Of a stretch of DNA of 64,000 nt, positions 33,992 through 42,507 are shown one piece after another. Each line of letters opens with the position of its first letter. The first letter of the stretch is position 1. A program made the translations under genes and the position numbers. Source of the stretch: JAVVWB01 sp036652335 (GTDB taxonomy: Bacteria; Synergistota; Synergistia; Synergistales; Synergistaceae). The notes beneath the pieces were generated by a model. That model was not told the origin of the DNA, did no database searches, and saw nothing but the letters and a program-made list of their open reading frames with translations. The stretch is from contig JAVVWB010000003.1 of assembly GCA_036652335.1 (NCBI GenBank), forward strand, positions 92,509 through 156,508, in the 5' to 3' direction.

Positions 33992-34829
33992 GTTGCACCT
34001 CCTTTTTCACTGTTTCTAACAGAGAAGAAAATAAAGCCTGATATTTTTCATTTTCCCTCACGGCAATTTCTGCATTTGAATTCAATATTCCAAGTTCATT
34101 ATCAAATGGGATCTGATCTAAAATTTTAATGTTTTTTTCTATACAGAAATTTTCAGCTGGATTTTCACCTTCTATACACTTGTTTAGAACTACACCAAAC
34201 GGCTTATTGAATAAGTTGACCAACTCGTATACCATATTAAGGTTATGAACACCAAATAACGTAGGTTCAGCTACCAATATACAATAGTCTGCATCCTTAA
34301 TACTTTCCATTACAATACAGGCACTTCCAGGAGGACAGTCAATAAAGGTCAGTTTATCTGCTTCAGGTTTATTCTCAGCAAGCAACTTTTTAATAATAGG
34401 GATACCCGAAGCTTCACCAGTATTTAATATTCCTGTGTATACCGTTACCTGATCGGAAGTTCCTTTTTGAACTTTCCCAATAACCTTTTCTCTCTCTGTC
34501 AGTGCCTTTTCAGGGCAAAGCATAATACAACCGCCACAGGAGTGACAAACCTCTTCGAAAACAATCAGTTTATCTTTAATATAGGCAAGAGCATTGAATT
34601 TACAAAAATCTATGCATTTTCGACATCCATTGCATAGCTCATTATTCACCTTTGGAATTTTTACTGATATTTCTTCCTCTTGGACATCTTCGGGTTTAAA
34701 GAATAGATGCCCATTTGGCTCTTCAACATCACAATCTATATATGTTGATATTTTTGCTACCGCAGCTAAATTTACCGATACCAGTGTTTTTCCTGTGCCG
34801 CCCTTGCCGCTTAGCACAGCTATTCTCAT
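33969..34829 (-). CDS. MinD/ParA-type ATPase with two [4Fe-4S] ferredoxin motifs (first copy)
   Basis: Paralogue of the next gene. It has the N-terminal MRIAVLSGKGGTGKTLV Walker A, CNGCRKCIDFC and CHSCGGCIMLCP cluster motifs, then FIDCPPGSACIVMESI. The ATG at 34829 is preferred over an earlier frame start because GGAGG lies nine bases upstream, and it begins exactly at the Walker strand. The pair probably forms a heterodimer; that is inference from known tandem arrangements. Confidence 0.88.
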   Translation of the reverse strand: MRIAVLSGKGGTGKTLVSVNLAAVAKISTYIDCDVEEPNGHLFFKPEDVQEEEISVKIPKVNNELCNGCRKCIDFCKFNALAYIKDKLIVFEEVCHSCGGCIMLCPEKALTEREKVIGKVQKGTSDQVTVYTGILNTGEASGIPIIKKLLAENKPEADKLTFIDCPPGSACIVMESIKDADYCILVAEPTLFGVHNLNMVYELVNLFNKPFGVVLNKCIEGENPAENFCIEKNIKILDQIPFDNELGILNSNAEIAVRENEKYQALFSSLLETVKKEVQHETTSYS

Positions 34830-34830
34830 A

Positions 34831-35199
34831 TTAATTGCCTCCGTGCCCATGAAATCCGGCATGAATTTCATCTAGTAAAGAAAGTTTTCCATCGATGAAA
34901 GCATCAATATTATCCTTTACTGATGTCGATGTCGTTTTAAATATTTCAATATCAGCAGATTTAAGCACTTCAGCAGCATTTTCCCCGCAACGAGGAGTAA
35001 GCAAAACATTTGCTTTATTATCTACTATCGTCTGTGCAGCCTTAATCCCTGCACCACCTGTACTTGCTGCTGCACTGTTATCAAGAAATACACTTTCCTT
35101 AGTATCTACATCATAAATAAGGAAATAGGGAGTGCGTCCAAAGGATACACATACGTTTGAATCCAAACTTTTCTCATCTACCGGAATTGCTATTTTCAT
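34831..35199 (-). CDS. Dinitrogenase iron-molybdenum cofactor (NifX/ORP-like) family protein
   Basis: A 122-residue protein starting MKIAIPVDEKSLDSNVCVSFGRTPYFLIYD, the typical NifX/NifB C-terminal fold, with a glycine-rich GGAGIKAAQTIVD and a TPRCGENAAEVL segment. The tail ends HAGFHGHGGN, which may bind metal. It is the first of two such proteins in the operon and overlaps the NifU-like gene by 26 bases. Its closest described relatives in function would be the Mo/Cu orange proteins, but the bound cluster is unknown. Confidence 0.85.
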   Translation of the reverse strand: MKIAIPVDEKSLDSNVCVSFGRTPYFLIYDVDTKESVFLDNSAAASTGGAGIKAAQTIVDNKANVLLTPRCGENAAEVLKSADIEIFKTTSTSVKDNIDAFIDGKLSLLDEIHAGFHGHGGN

Positions 35200-35590
35200 A
35201 AGAATCCTCCATTCTTTTAACTACTAAATAATTATTTAAATAATTATTGATTGCATTGCGCAATGCACTTACTCCTAAATTTGAGCAATGAACCTTGCTT
35301 TCAGGAAGCCCATCTAGAGCTTCGATTATATCCTCTTCTGTAATTCTTAATGCTTCATCCAGGCCTTTTCCTTTTGCCATCACCGATGTCATACTGGACG
35401 TTGCAATTGATGCACTGCAGCCAAACACAAGATAACTTATGTTATCTATATGATTGTCTTTCACCTTTATATAAACGGTAAGATAATCTCCGCACGAAGG
35501 GTCTCCAAAACTTCCTTCAGCGTCAGCATCTGGCATGCTATGAGCATTTTGAGGGCACATAAAATGTTCAATTACTTTTTCGGAATATAT
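35174..35590 (-). CDS. NifU/IscU-type Fe-S scaffold with a non-ATG start
   Basis: Scaffold protein with the three expected cysteines: GDPSCGD, VFGCSAS and KVHCSNLG. The first ATG in frame (35560) would cut off the conserved N-terminus. The frame upstream of it reads YSEKVIEHF, the family start, with no stop until 35597. The only codons at the proper place are ATA (35590) or ATT (35593), 7 or 4 bases after GAGGTGA. I therefore place the start at ATA or ATT. It overlaps or abuts the DUF134 stop, so translation may also be coupled. Confidence 0.75.
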   Translation of the reverse strand: MYSEKVIEHFMCPQNAHSMPDADAEGSFGDPSCGDYLTVYIKVKDNHIDNISYLVFGCSASIATSSMTSVMAKGKGLDEALRITEEDIIEALDGLPESKVHCSNLGVSALRNAINNYLNNYLVVKRMEDSYENSNSGR

Positions 35591-35592
35591 AA

Positions 35593-35970
35593 TTAGTCAC
35601 CTCGATTCTCATTATCTGTAAAGAATCTGCCACGTCCATGCCTATGACAGCCTCGGCCACATCCATTTCCCAATCCATCACAAAGACGGTATTCGCCTCC
35701 CTCAATTATTAACACTTTACCATTCACCAATGATTCAGCTAACTTTCTTCTGGCTTCTACATATATTCCCTGAACGGTAGCACGGGCAATATTCATTTGT
35801 TTTGCACACTCTTCCTGAGTAAAACCCTCCAAATCTATAAGCCTTATTGTTTCATATTCATCAACTGTCATGTTTACATGATCTTGATCGTCCAACACTG
35901 AATCAAGAGGGCCAAATTTATTACTTTCTGGCAGACAACACACTTTTCTCCATTTCATTGGTCTTGGCAT
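35593..35970 (-). CDS. DUF134 (UPF0251) helix-turn-helix regulator
   Basis: A 125-residue predicted DNA-binding protein. The family start MPRPMKWRKVCCLPESNKFGP is complete, followed by a sigma-like helix-turn-helix (DEYETIRLIDLEGFTQEECAKQMNIARATVQGIYVEARRKLAESL). The C-terminus is rich in Cys, His and Gly (CGRGCHRHGRGR) and may sense metal or redox state. It is the second gene of the operon and a candidate to bind the inverted repeat around the operon promoter. Confidence 0.87.
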   Translation of the reverse strand: MPRPMKWRKVCCLPESNKFGPLDSVLDDQDHVNMTVDEYETIRLIDLEGFTQEECAKQMNIARATVQGIYVEARRKLAESLVNGKVLIIEGGEYRLCDGLGNGCGRGCHRHGRGRFFTDNENRGD

Positions 35971-36033
35971 AATCTATCACCCCATTTCTAATCAGAAATA
36001 ACCAGAGCGTCCTCCAGTTACCTCTAATACCCG

Positions 36034-36306
36034 TTATAGGTACTTTAATTGTTTATCAATGACTTCGATTCGACTTTGCAGTAATTCTTTTTGTTCTTGA
36101 AGGAAATCTTTATGTGTTTTTGTCGCATATTGATTTATTGCTAAGCCTCTGCCAAATCCACTACTAAAACCTCGTCTGCAAGCAAATCCAAGACCTAATC
36201 CAAGTCCAGCACCACGATTGACTGCATTTTTCCCTGTGCAAAAGCCTAAACCGTGTCCAGTCATTGTTCCAGCACCCATTGGGCCAGTTCCATCTCTTCT
36301 AGGCAT
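36034..36306 (-). CDS. DUF5320 small glycine-rich protein
   Basis: A 90-residue protein beginning MPRRDGTGPMGAGTMTGHGLGFC. The middle is Gly/Arg-rich (NRGAGLGLGLGFACRRGF) and the C-terminal helix is charged (HKDFLQEQKELLQSRIEVIDKQ). Such proteins are found almost only beside NifX/DUF134/MinD genes in anaerobes; the function is unknown. The ATG at 36306 follows AAGGAGGTG, so the twelve residues possible upstream are not used. It is the first gene of the operon, 26 bases or so past the right operator half. Confidence 0.8.
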   Translation of the reverse strand: MPRRDGTGPMGAGTMTGHGLGFCTGKNAVNRGAGLGLGLGFACRRGFSSGFGRGLAINQYATKTHKDFLQEQKELLQSRIEVIDKQLKYL

Positions 36307-36330
36307 ACCATTCACCTCCTTGTAGTTTAT

Positions 36331-36382
36331 GACATATGCCACTTAATATTATTAGTATACCCCTGTTAATGGCATATGTCAA
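36331..36382 (-). promoter_or_regulatory. Consensus sigma-A promoter framed by an 11-bp inverted repeat
   Basis: On the minus strand TTGACA (plus 36377-36382), a 17-base spacer and TATACT (36354-36359) make a near-perfect promoter. GACATATGCCA overlaps the -35 box (36370-36380), and its perfect complement TGGCATATGTC lies at about +5 to +15 (36331-36341). A repressor bound to both halves would block the promoter; the DUF134 protein is the obvious candidate. Confidence 0.8.
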
Positions 36383-36503
36383 TAACTCTTTAAATTTTAT
36401 TTTAAAAATATGCTATAAGATTGATATGAACCATCACTGTTACTTAAACGTTAGATCCTTCTGTCATTACATCAATTTATTATTATATGAACTATTTTTT
36501 AAG

Positions 36504-36541
36504 AAATAAAAATACCCTACTAGCAATTTAAACTAATAGGG
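36504..36541 (-). terminator. Terminator after the left recombinase gene
   Basis: CCCTATTAG and CTAGTAGGG (one mismatch) around a nine-base loop, followed on the minus strand by TATTTTTATTT. It separates the recombinase module from the NifX/Mrp operon. The remaining bases 36383-36503 show no gene. Confidence 0.7.
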
Positions 36542-36554
36542 AATCATTTCTTTT

Positions 36555-38120
36555 TTATATCTTCACATCAATCTCCATCCCAGATTTAAAGGCAACAGTT
36601 ACTTTCTCATCATGTACCGTAATCTTTTCTATCAGCTTGCGTACTACCTGCTCGTCATACACCTGTATTGTACCTCTCTGCTCGGCAAGGAACTGCTGCA
36701 TTTCAGCAATTCGCTGTTTCAAACCTTCTCGTTCTGCATTCTCCGCCATAGCATTCTGCTTTTGTTCTCGCAAAAGGTCTATCTCATCAGCAAGGTCTTC
36801 ATAATCCTGTCTGGCATTTGCTCGTTTTAGAAGCTCCTGCTGCAGTTCTTCCAGCTTGGCATCAAGGCTTTCCATCGAAGTCTCATCTTCCAAAGCAAGC
36901 ACCATCGCTATATTTTTTTCCAAGGCAGTAAGCATTTCATCCTTGCCACCAAGCGCCGTGTTGATTGCCTTTACCACAGCGTTCTGCAATTCTTCTTCCT
37001 GCACAGTTGGTGCATCGCAGCAGTCAGGGCCATGCTCCACACGGTTTACGCATCGCCATACCGTGGAGCGTTTTCCATGATTGTTCCAAGCAACCCTGCG
37101 GTAAATCTCCCCACATTTCGAGCAGTAGACAATACTGGAAAGTGCATATTTACTGCTGTAAACTCGTTTCTTTCGGTTCGCACCACTGTGAAGATTGGAT
37201 CTTCTGAGCATTTCTTCCTGAACTTGCATATAAAGGTCGCGGGGGATAATAGGTTCGTGATTGTTTTCTACATAATACTGTGGAACAATACCTTCATTTT
37301 TCACTCGCTTTTTGGTAAGGACATCTACGGTATAGGTCTTTTGCAGAAGGGCATCACCAATGTACTTCTCGTTTTTCAGAATTTTCTTCACTGATTCAGG
37401 ACGCCACTTTGGTTTTCCTGCACCCGTTAAAATTTCATCCTTCATCAAGCCGTCTCCAATTTGCTTTAGGCTTGCACCCTGCAGGTACTCTCGGTAAATT
37501 CGTTTGACGATTTCTGCCTCGACAGGCTCGATGATGAGGTGCCCATCTTCGTCTTTGGTGTATCCCATAAAGCGATTATGGTTGACCTGAACCTCTCCTT
37601 TTTGAAATCGAAACTGCATTCCCATCTTTACATTTTTGCTTAAGGACTCCGATTCCTGCTGTGCAAGGCTTGCCATGATGGTCAGCAAAACCTCGCCCTT
37701 GGAATCCATTGTATTGATGTTCTCCTTTTCAAAAAACACGGGAATGTTCTTTTCCTTCAGCTGTCTTATGTATCTAAGGCAGTCCAAGGTATTACGGGCA
37801 AATCGGCTGATGGACTTGGTAATAATCATATCGATATGACCTTCCATACACTCGGCAATCATGCGGTTGAACTCCTCACGCTTTTTGGTATTGGTGCCTG
37901 ATATTCCATCATCAGCGAATATCCCGGCAAACTCCCATTCCTCATTTTTCTGTATAAAATTAGAATAATGTTCTACCTGTGCACCATAACTGGTAGCCTG
38001 CTCATCGCTGTCGGTACTGACACGGCAGTACGCTGCGACCCTGAGTTTCGGCTTTACTTCTTTGTTTACTGTGTTTCCCACACGCCTTCGTGCCGGAATA
38101 ACTGTGATACTCTTATTCAA
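36555..38120 (-). CDS. Large serine recombinase
   Basis: A 521-residue site-specific recombinase. The catalytic domain starts VAAYCRVSTDSDEQ (nucleophile Ser), with DDGISGT and TKSISRFARNT. It continues into a recombinase domain with RPESVKKILKNEKYIGDALLQKTY, a zinc-ribbon (CSKCGEIYRR...CVNRVEHGPDCCD) and a coiled-coil C-terminus. It is the third of three overlapping recombinase genes, and its start overlaps the middle gene by eight bases. Such triplets are used by some Clostridia/Streptococcus integrative elements to enter fixed chromosomal sites. Confidence 0.93.
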   Translation of the reverse strand: MNKSITVIPARRRVGNTVNKEVKPKLRVAAYCRVSTDSDEQATSYGAQVEHYSNFIQKNEEWEFAGIFADDGISGTNTKKREEFNRMIAECMEGHIDMIITKSISRFARNTLDCLRYIRQLKEKNIPVFFEKENINTMDSKGEVLLTIMASLAQQESESLSKNVKMGMQFRFQKGEVQVNHNRFMGYTKDEDGHLIIEPVEAEIVKRIYREYLQGASLKQIGDGLMKDEILTGAGKPKWRPESVKKILKNEKYIGDALLQKTYTVDVLTKKRVKNEGIVPQYYVENNHEPIIPRDLYMQVQEEMLRRSNLHSGANRKKRVYSSKYALSSIVYCSKCGEIYRRVAWNNHGKRSTVWRCVNRVEHGPDCCDAPTVQEEELQNAVVKAINTALGGKDEMLTALEKNIAMVLALEDETSMESLDAKLEELQQELLKRANARQDYEDLADEIDLLREQKQNAMAENAEREGLKQRIAEMQQFLAEQRGTIQVYDEQVVRKLIEKITVHDEKVTVAFKSGMEIDVKI

Positions 38121-38538
38121 GTATCGTCACCTCACTTTCAATTAAGCTGTAGGCATATTCTGCCTGTTCAAACGGATCTGCAAATTTTCTCTCGACAGAC
38201 GGCAGGGTAAACCTTGTGTCTGGCACTGGCTTTGGTGCAGCCTGCAGTTCTTTAACCCTTCCCAAGGAAGATGCTCTTGATTTACGGATTTCCTCTGCCT
38301 TATCAAAACGCTCTCTGTCGATAATGGCGGGATAATATTCATCTCCAAGGTAGTGCGTGTTTCTCAGCATTCTGCCTGCACTGCCATGATAAATATCAAG
38401 ACCCGCATTTTCTGCCGCCGGCTTTAAGCCAAGTCCTGCAATGTAGCCGTCAAATAACTTTCTGACTGTTTCCGCCTGTTCGTCATCGACCTCTGCTTTT
38501 CCATTTACAATCATATATCCATAGGGTATGTGTGCCAT
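38113..38538 (-). CDS. Recombinase-domain protein without a catalytic domain
   Basis: A 141-residue protein that begins directly in the recombinase domain (MAHIPYGYMIVNGKAEVDDEQAE, IYHGSAGRMLRNTHYLGDEYYP). The N-terminal resolvase domain with its serine is absent. Its ATG overlaps the stop of the upstream recombinase (TAATG) and its end overlaps the next one. Because the frame is neatly fitted between two intact genes, I think it is a real accessory subunit, perhaps a DNA-binding or directionality partner, rather than a fragment. Confidence 0.8.
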   Translation of the reverse strand: MAHIPYGYMIVNGKAEVDDEQAETVRKLFDGYIAGLGLKPAAENAGLDIYHGSAGRMLRNTHYLGDEYYPAIIDRERFDKAEEIRKSRASSLGRVKELQAAPKPVPDTRFTLPSVERKFADPFEQAEYAYSLIESEVTILE

Positions 38539-40100
38539 TATCCCACCAGCCTTTCCTTTAATTTCAGTCCGCACTTCAGTTCTAAGGCGATTTTTTCTCT
38601 TGAAAGCACGATAATCCCTTCCACATGGGAAAGGAATATCTCATCCGAATATTCCGTCAGCATCTCGCTTCCGAGTACAAATTTCATAAGTTTTTCTAAG
38701 GCTTCAATCTTTGTCCTGTCACCACTGACCGTGTTTATCGTCTGTTTCTTTCCTTCCTGCAATTGCTTCTCTTCCAAAATTAAAGCCGTAATCTTTTTGC
38801 TGAAAAGAGCTGGCTCTAACAGTCCGCTTGCCATTACACTTGTCAGCACCTGCCTTTGCTCCATGTTCTTTTCCAGCTTGGTTTCATATTCCTGTATCTG
38901 CAGGAGCCTGTTCTTATCATCAAATCCCTGCAGGCTGTGAAGAAGCGGCTTTAATACGCTCTGATGGGCAAATACCAGTTTATTCATCATAGTAAGGAAC
39001 GCCGTCTTTATGCCATCATCCGTAATGTACTTCATGGAGCAGGAATGCCTGTCCTCGATATGATGGGTGCAGCACCAAGCAATGTAACTTCCGCTCGGCT
39101 TATAATGGTTTCTTCTTTTAAAGACTCCGCCGCACTCTCCGCATTTGATTCTGCCTGAGAAGCCATAACGATTCTGATAGCGTTCGGTTCGCTCTCCATT
39201 GCCTTTTTCCTTGCCACGCTGATTCAGGACCTCATTTGCCTTTTCAAAAATTTCGTGGCTTACAATCGGCTCATGATGATTTTCACACAGATATTTATTT
39301 AACTCGCCATCATTGGTGTGGCGGCTAAACTGACTGTCGGTGTAGGTCTTTTGAAAAATAACATCTCCCGTAAACTTCTCATTGCGAATAATCGCATTGA
39401 TTGCTCCGGGAGTCCATTTTCCGCCTTTCTTGCTTCTCACACCGCTGTCATTCAGTTCCTTTGCAACGGCATGGGTACTTTTCCCGGCAAGCGTATCTTC
39501 AAATATCTTTTTGACAACCTCTGCCTGCTCCGGCACAACAATCATTTCTCCGCCGGCATTTTCATAACCATAAGGTGGATAGGAAATAATGTAGGTGCCA
39601 TTCTGAAAGCGTTTTTGTATTGACCATTTATTGTTTTCAGAAATGGACACCGACTCGCTTTCCGCAAGACTGCTTAATATGGAAAGCATCAATTCACTTT
39701 CCATCGTATCCGTGTTAATATTTTCTTTCTCGAAAATCACGGTCACATTTAGCGCCATCAGCTTTCTTACCAGTTCCAAACAGTCTGTTGTATTTCTGCT
39801 GAATCGGCTGATGGACTTTGTAATGACCAAGTCCACAAGACCTTTTTCGCAGGAATCAATCAGGGAATTCAGACCGTCACGACACTCCTTTTTGGTGCCA
39901 GTAATACCTTCATCAAAAAATACCCCTGCGTACTCCCACTCGCTATTGGATTTGATATAATCCTCATAATGTGCTTTCTGCGTATCAAGGCTGATAAGCT
40001 GTTCATCGCTTGCCGTGGACACTCTGCAATAGGCAGCAACACGGGTTTTCGTCTTAACCGATAAGGCATTATTTTCTTCAATTTTTGTTATCCTTTTCAT
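38538..40100 (-). CDS. Large serine recombinase
   Basis: A second full-length recombinase of about 520 residues: RVAAYCRVSTASDEQ (catalytic Ser), DEGITGTKKE, TKSISRFSRNTTDC, recombinase domain with TPGAINAIIRNEKFTGDVIF, zinc-ribbon CGECGGVFKRR, and a helical tail. It is the first gene of the recombinase triplet. The start with GAGGTGA just upstream is ATG at 40100. It is clearly distinct from the other full-length copy, so the two may act as a heteromeric integrase. Confidence 0.92.
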   Translation of the reverse strand: MKRITKIEENNALSVKTKTRVAAYCRVSTASDEQLISLDTQKAHYEDYIKSNSEWEYAGVFFDEGITGTKKECRDGLNSLIDSCEKGLVDLVITKSISRFSRNTTDCLELVRKLMALNVTVIFEKENINTDTMESELMLSILSSLAESESVSISENNKWSIQKRFQNGTYIISYPPYGYENAGGEMIVVPEQAEVVKKIFEDTLAGKSTHAVAKELNDSGVRSKKGGKWTPGAINAIIRNEKFTGDVIFQKTYTDSQFSRHTNDGELNKYLCENHHEPIVSHEIFEKANEVLNQRGKEKGNGERTERYQNRYGFSGRIKCGECGGVFKRRNHYKPSGSYIAWCCTHHIEDRHSCSMKYITDDGIKTAFLTMMNKLVFAHQSVLKPLLHSLQGFDDKNRLLQIQEYETKLEKNMEQRQVLTSVMASGLLEPALFSKKITALILEEKQLQEGKKQTINTVSGDRTKIEALEKLMKFVLGSEMLTEYSDEIFLSHVEGIIVLSREKIALELKCGLKLKERLVG

Positions 40101-40160
40101 CAACTCACCTCGCTTTCGGTATGGACATATTCCCGTACTAATCGATATATATCAAGTCTT

Positions 40161-40394
40161 TTATGGCATAATTTCAGCTAAATATGGAGAGAAAGCTTGG
40201 CGGTTTCTTTCGCTGATTTTGTTGAATTCATCCACAGAAATCAGGTCCTTATCAAGCAATGCTTTTGTCATTTTCTGTGCCATACAATATTTATAATCAC
40301 CGCACAGCTGTTCCTCCGTCATGCGTGATTTCATAAGGACAGGTAAACTGTCCGGCTCTGTAATTTTCGTTACTGTTTTATTCTCATCATTCAT
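40161..40394 (-). CDS. SHOCT-like small protein of the element
   Basis: A 77-residue protein (MNDENKTVTKITEPDSLP...LLDKDLISVDEFNKISERNRQAFSPYLAEI) whose second half resembles the short C-terminal (SHOCT) helix pair. Similar small proteins often lie next to recombinases in clostridial elements. The role is unknown. Its ribosome site AGGAGGTG is held in a 9-bp hairpin, which suggests translational control. Confidence 0.65.
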   Translation of the reverse strand: MNDENKTVTKITEPDSLPVLMKSRMTEEQLCGDYKYCMAQKMTKALLDKDLISVDEFNKISERNRQAFSPYLAEIMP

Positions 40395-40401
40395 TAGAAA
40401 A

Positions 40402-40448
40402 GCACCTCCTACCTTATAGCCTTGGCAGGAGGTGCAATCTGACGGTTT
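40402..40448 (-). promoter_or_regulatory. Leader hairpin that sequesters the ribosome binding site
   Basis: On the minus strand CCGTCAGATT is followed by GCACCTCCT, an AAGGCTATAAGGT loop and AGGAGGTGC, a perfect 9-bp stem. The second arm contains the Shine-Dalgarno sequence of the SHOCT-like gene. A related sequence (CCGTCAGATT...CAAGGCTATTAGGTAG) occurs at 48137-48177 ahead of another element gene. Confidence 0.55.
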
Positions 40449-40449
40449 C

Positions 40450-42441
40450 CTAATCTTTTTTATAGAAGCTGCATTCGTATCCATCCGCACGGAGAAGAAG
40501 CCCGGAAATCCAATGCGGAGTCCTGCCCATCTGTTCACACACAGCATAAAGGGAAACTCCCATGCTGCACTCGATAATCAGTTCATCATGAACATGACCG
40601 CAAACAAAAAAGTGCGACAGCGTTCGCATGGAATGAGCCAAAATATCCCTGCTGATTGCCTGCACGATATTTTCCACGAACTTGGGACCGTAGCTTTCGA
40701 TGCGTTCCCATTTCTTTGTGCCGCCCATACCTTCATAGGTCACAGCCTCACCGCCGAAACGGTTCTCTCCCATGCGCGGTTTCACATAGGAAAGCCGTCT
40801 GCCGCTTGGCAGCTGAATGAACAGCATACCGCTCTGATAGAAAAAGCGGATGCCGTGTGTTTCTGTGGTTACTCTGTTCTTGACCGTATCCTTTACACAG
40901 CGGTCAACATCCCACCAGAAACGCACGATATTAGGATTGGCAGCTCTCCACGAATCTACAAGCGGCTGGAGTTCTTCCTCCTCAAGTCCCATATCCAAAG
41001 CACCCATCGCTTTCAATGCACCGACCGAACCGCCGTAGCCGAGAGCCAATTCTGCGATTTTACCCTTCTGGCGGAGATGCCCGTTCTCGCCGTGCTTTTC
41101 TACAGGTACACCGAACATGGCAGATGCTGATGCACAATAGATGTCCCCGTTATTCTGAAAGACCTCGCTTCGCCAGCTTTCCTTGGCGAGGTACGAAAGC
41201 ACCCTTGCTTCAATGGCAGAGAAGTCCGCCACCACAAATTTCATCCCGGTCCTCGGCACAAAGGCTGTGCGGATGAGCTGCGACAGAGTATCCGGGATAT
41301 CATCATATAAAAACTCCATCGCAGCATAATTGCCAGATTCCACAAGACCACGAGCCTGCTTTAAATCCGGCATATGGTTCTGAGGCAGATTTTGAAGCTG
41401 TATCATTCTGCCTGCCCATCGCCCGGAACGGTTGGCTCCGTAAAACTGAAACATTCCTCTCGCCCTGCCGTCCTCACAGACTGCATTCTGCATTGCCTGA
41501 TACTTCTTTACAGAGGACTTGGCTAACTGCTGGCGCAGGAGCAGAACCTCTGCCAGTTCCTTGGGTGCCGTTTTGACCGCCTGTGCTACTTCCTTTTTGC
41601 CAAGGCTGTCCATCTCCAGACCGTTATCCGCAAGCCACTGCTTCATCTGCACCACGGAGTTGGGGTTATCAAGGTCGGTCAGTCCCTGCATTTTCTCTGC
41701 CAGCTCCGCTTTGGATTTTGCATCAAAAGCAATAGCGTTCTCCACCACGTCCATATCAAGTGCAATGCCACGGTCATTGATTTCCTGGTCGAGATGGTAT
41801 TCCTCCCACACAAAATCCGGCACAGGATATTTTTTCAGCCTGTCCTGTATGGACATCTCAACCTCGACATCCCGCTTGTTATAGAACTTGAACAGATTCC
41901 ACTTTTCCATATCATGCTCCGGCAGATTGCGTGTCCTGCCGCCGTTGACCTTGGTTGGCTTGCAGGGAACACAGAAGTAGCGAATGAGGTCTTTGCCTTC
42001 CTTCAGCTTCTGTTCTTCCAGCCCAAGCACTGTGCCGGTCCCGGCAAGGGAAAGCGGCAGTCCCATATATGCCGACCAAACACAAGAGCATTTCCATGCC
42101 GCCGGGTCAAGATAATCTCCCACGGTATCCTCATTGATACTGTAACTGCAAAAGCACTGCGGATAGTTTCTTTGCAGCCATACCGAAAGACAGACCCTCT
42201 CGAAAGCCGCATTGAATGCCCATTTTGTCACGGTATCATCTGCCAGTGCCGTAATAATGTCCATCGGCAGTTCTTCTCCCTGTGCCAGATCATAAACGAT
42301 GACCTCACCGCCGTTTACAGATACACCAAACAGCAGGATTTCAAAGTTAGATGACTGGGCATATTTATAGACCCCGCACTTCTGCAAATCCGCATCGCTG
42401 TAACTCTCAATATCAATCGAGAGCGTTTGTATTTTTCCCAT
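40450..42441 (-). CDS. Phage-type family A DNA polymerase
   Basis: A 663-residue polymerase with an N-terminal 3'-5' exonuclease domain (LSIDIESYSDADLQKCGVYKY). The polymerase palm/fingers follow (GANRSGRWAGRMIQLQNLPQN; VVADFSAIEARVLSYLA; RQKGKIAELALGYGGSVGAL; VHDELIIEC). It lacks the 5' nuclease domain of chromosomal PolI, as is usual for phage and element polymerases. It sits with DUF2815 and DUF2800 genes, a common early replication module of clostridial prophages. It is GC-richer than the backbone. Confidence 0.93.
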   Translation of the reverse strand: MGKIQTLSIDIESYSDADLQKCGVYKYAQSSNFEILLFGVSVNGGEVIVYDLAQGEELPMDIITALADDTVTKWAFNAAFERVCLSVWLQRNYPQCFCSYSINEDTVGDYLDPAAWKCSCVWSAYMGLPLSLAGTGTVLGLEEQKLKEGKDLIRYFCVPCKPTKVNGGRTRNLPEHDMEKWNLFKFYNKRDVEVEMSIQDRLKKYPVPDFVWEEYHLDQEINDRGIALDMDVVENAIAFDAKSKAELAEKMQGLTDLDNPNSVVQMKQWLADNGLEMDSLGKKEVAQAVKTAPKELAEVLLLRQQLAKSSVKKYQAMQNAVCEDGRARGMFQFYGANRSGRWAGRMIQLQNLPQNHMPDLKQARGLVESGNYAAMEFLYDDIPDTLSQLIRTAFVPRTGMKFVVADFSAIEARVLSYLAKESWRSEVFQNNGDIYCASASAMFGVPVEKHGENGHLRQKGKIAELALGYGGSVGALKAMGALDMGLEEEELQPLVDSWRAANPNIVRFWWDVDRCVKDTVKNRVTTETHGIRFFYQSGMLFIQLPSGRRLSYVKPRMGENRFGGEAVTYEGMGGTKKWERIESYGPKFVENIVQAISRDILAHSMRTLSHFFVCGHVHDELIIECSMGVSLYAVCEQMGRTPHWISGLLLRADGYECSFYKKD

Positions 42442-42507
42442 ATTGTCACCGTCCTTACGATAAGCAAGGCGGCGAAGAATCGACCTCCGCCGCCCGCTGT
42501 TTACTGA

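Noticed and set aside
40432..41130. Plus-strand 232-codon frame inside the DNA polymerase gene
   Set aside because: Antisense to a clear polymerase; long antisense frames are expected in this GC-richer segment.
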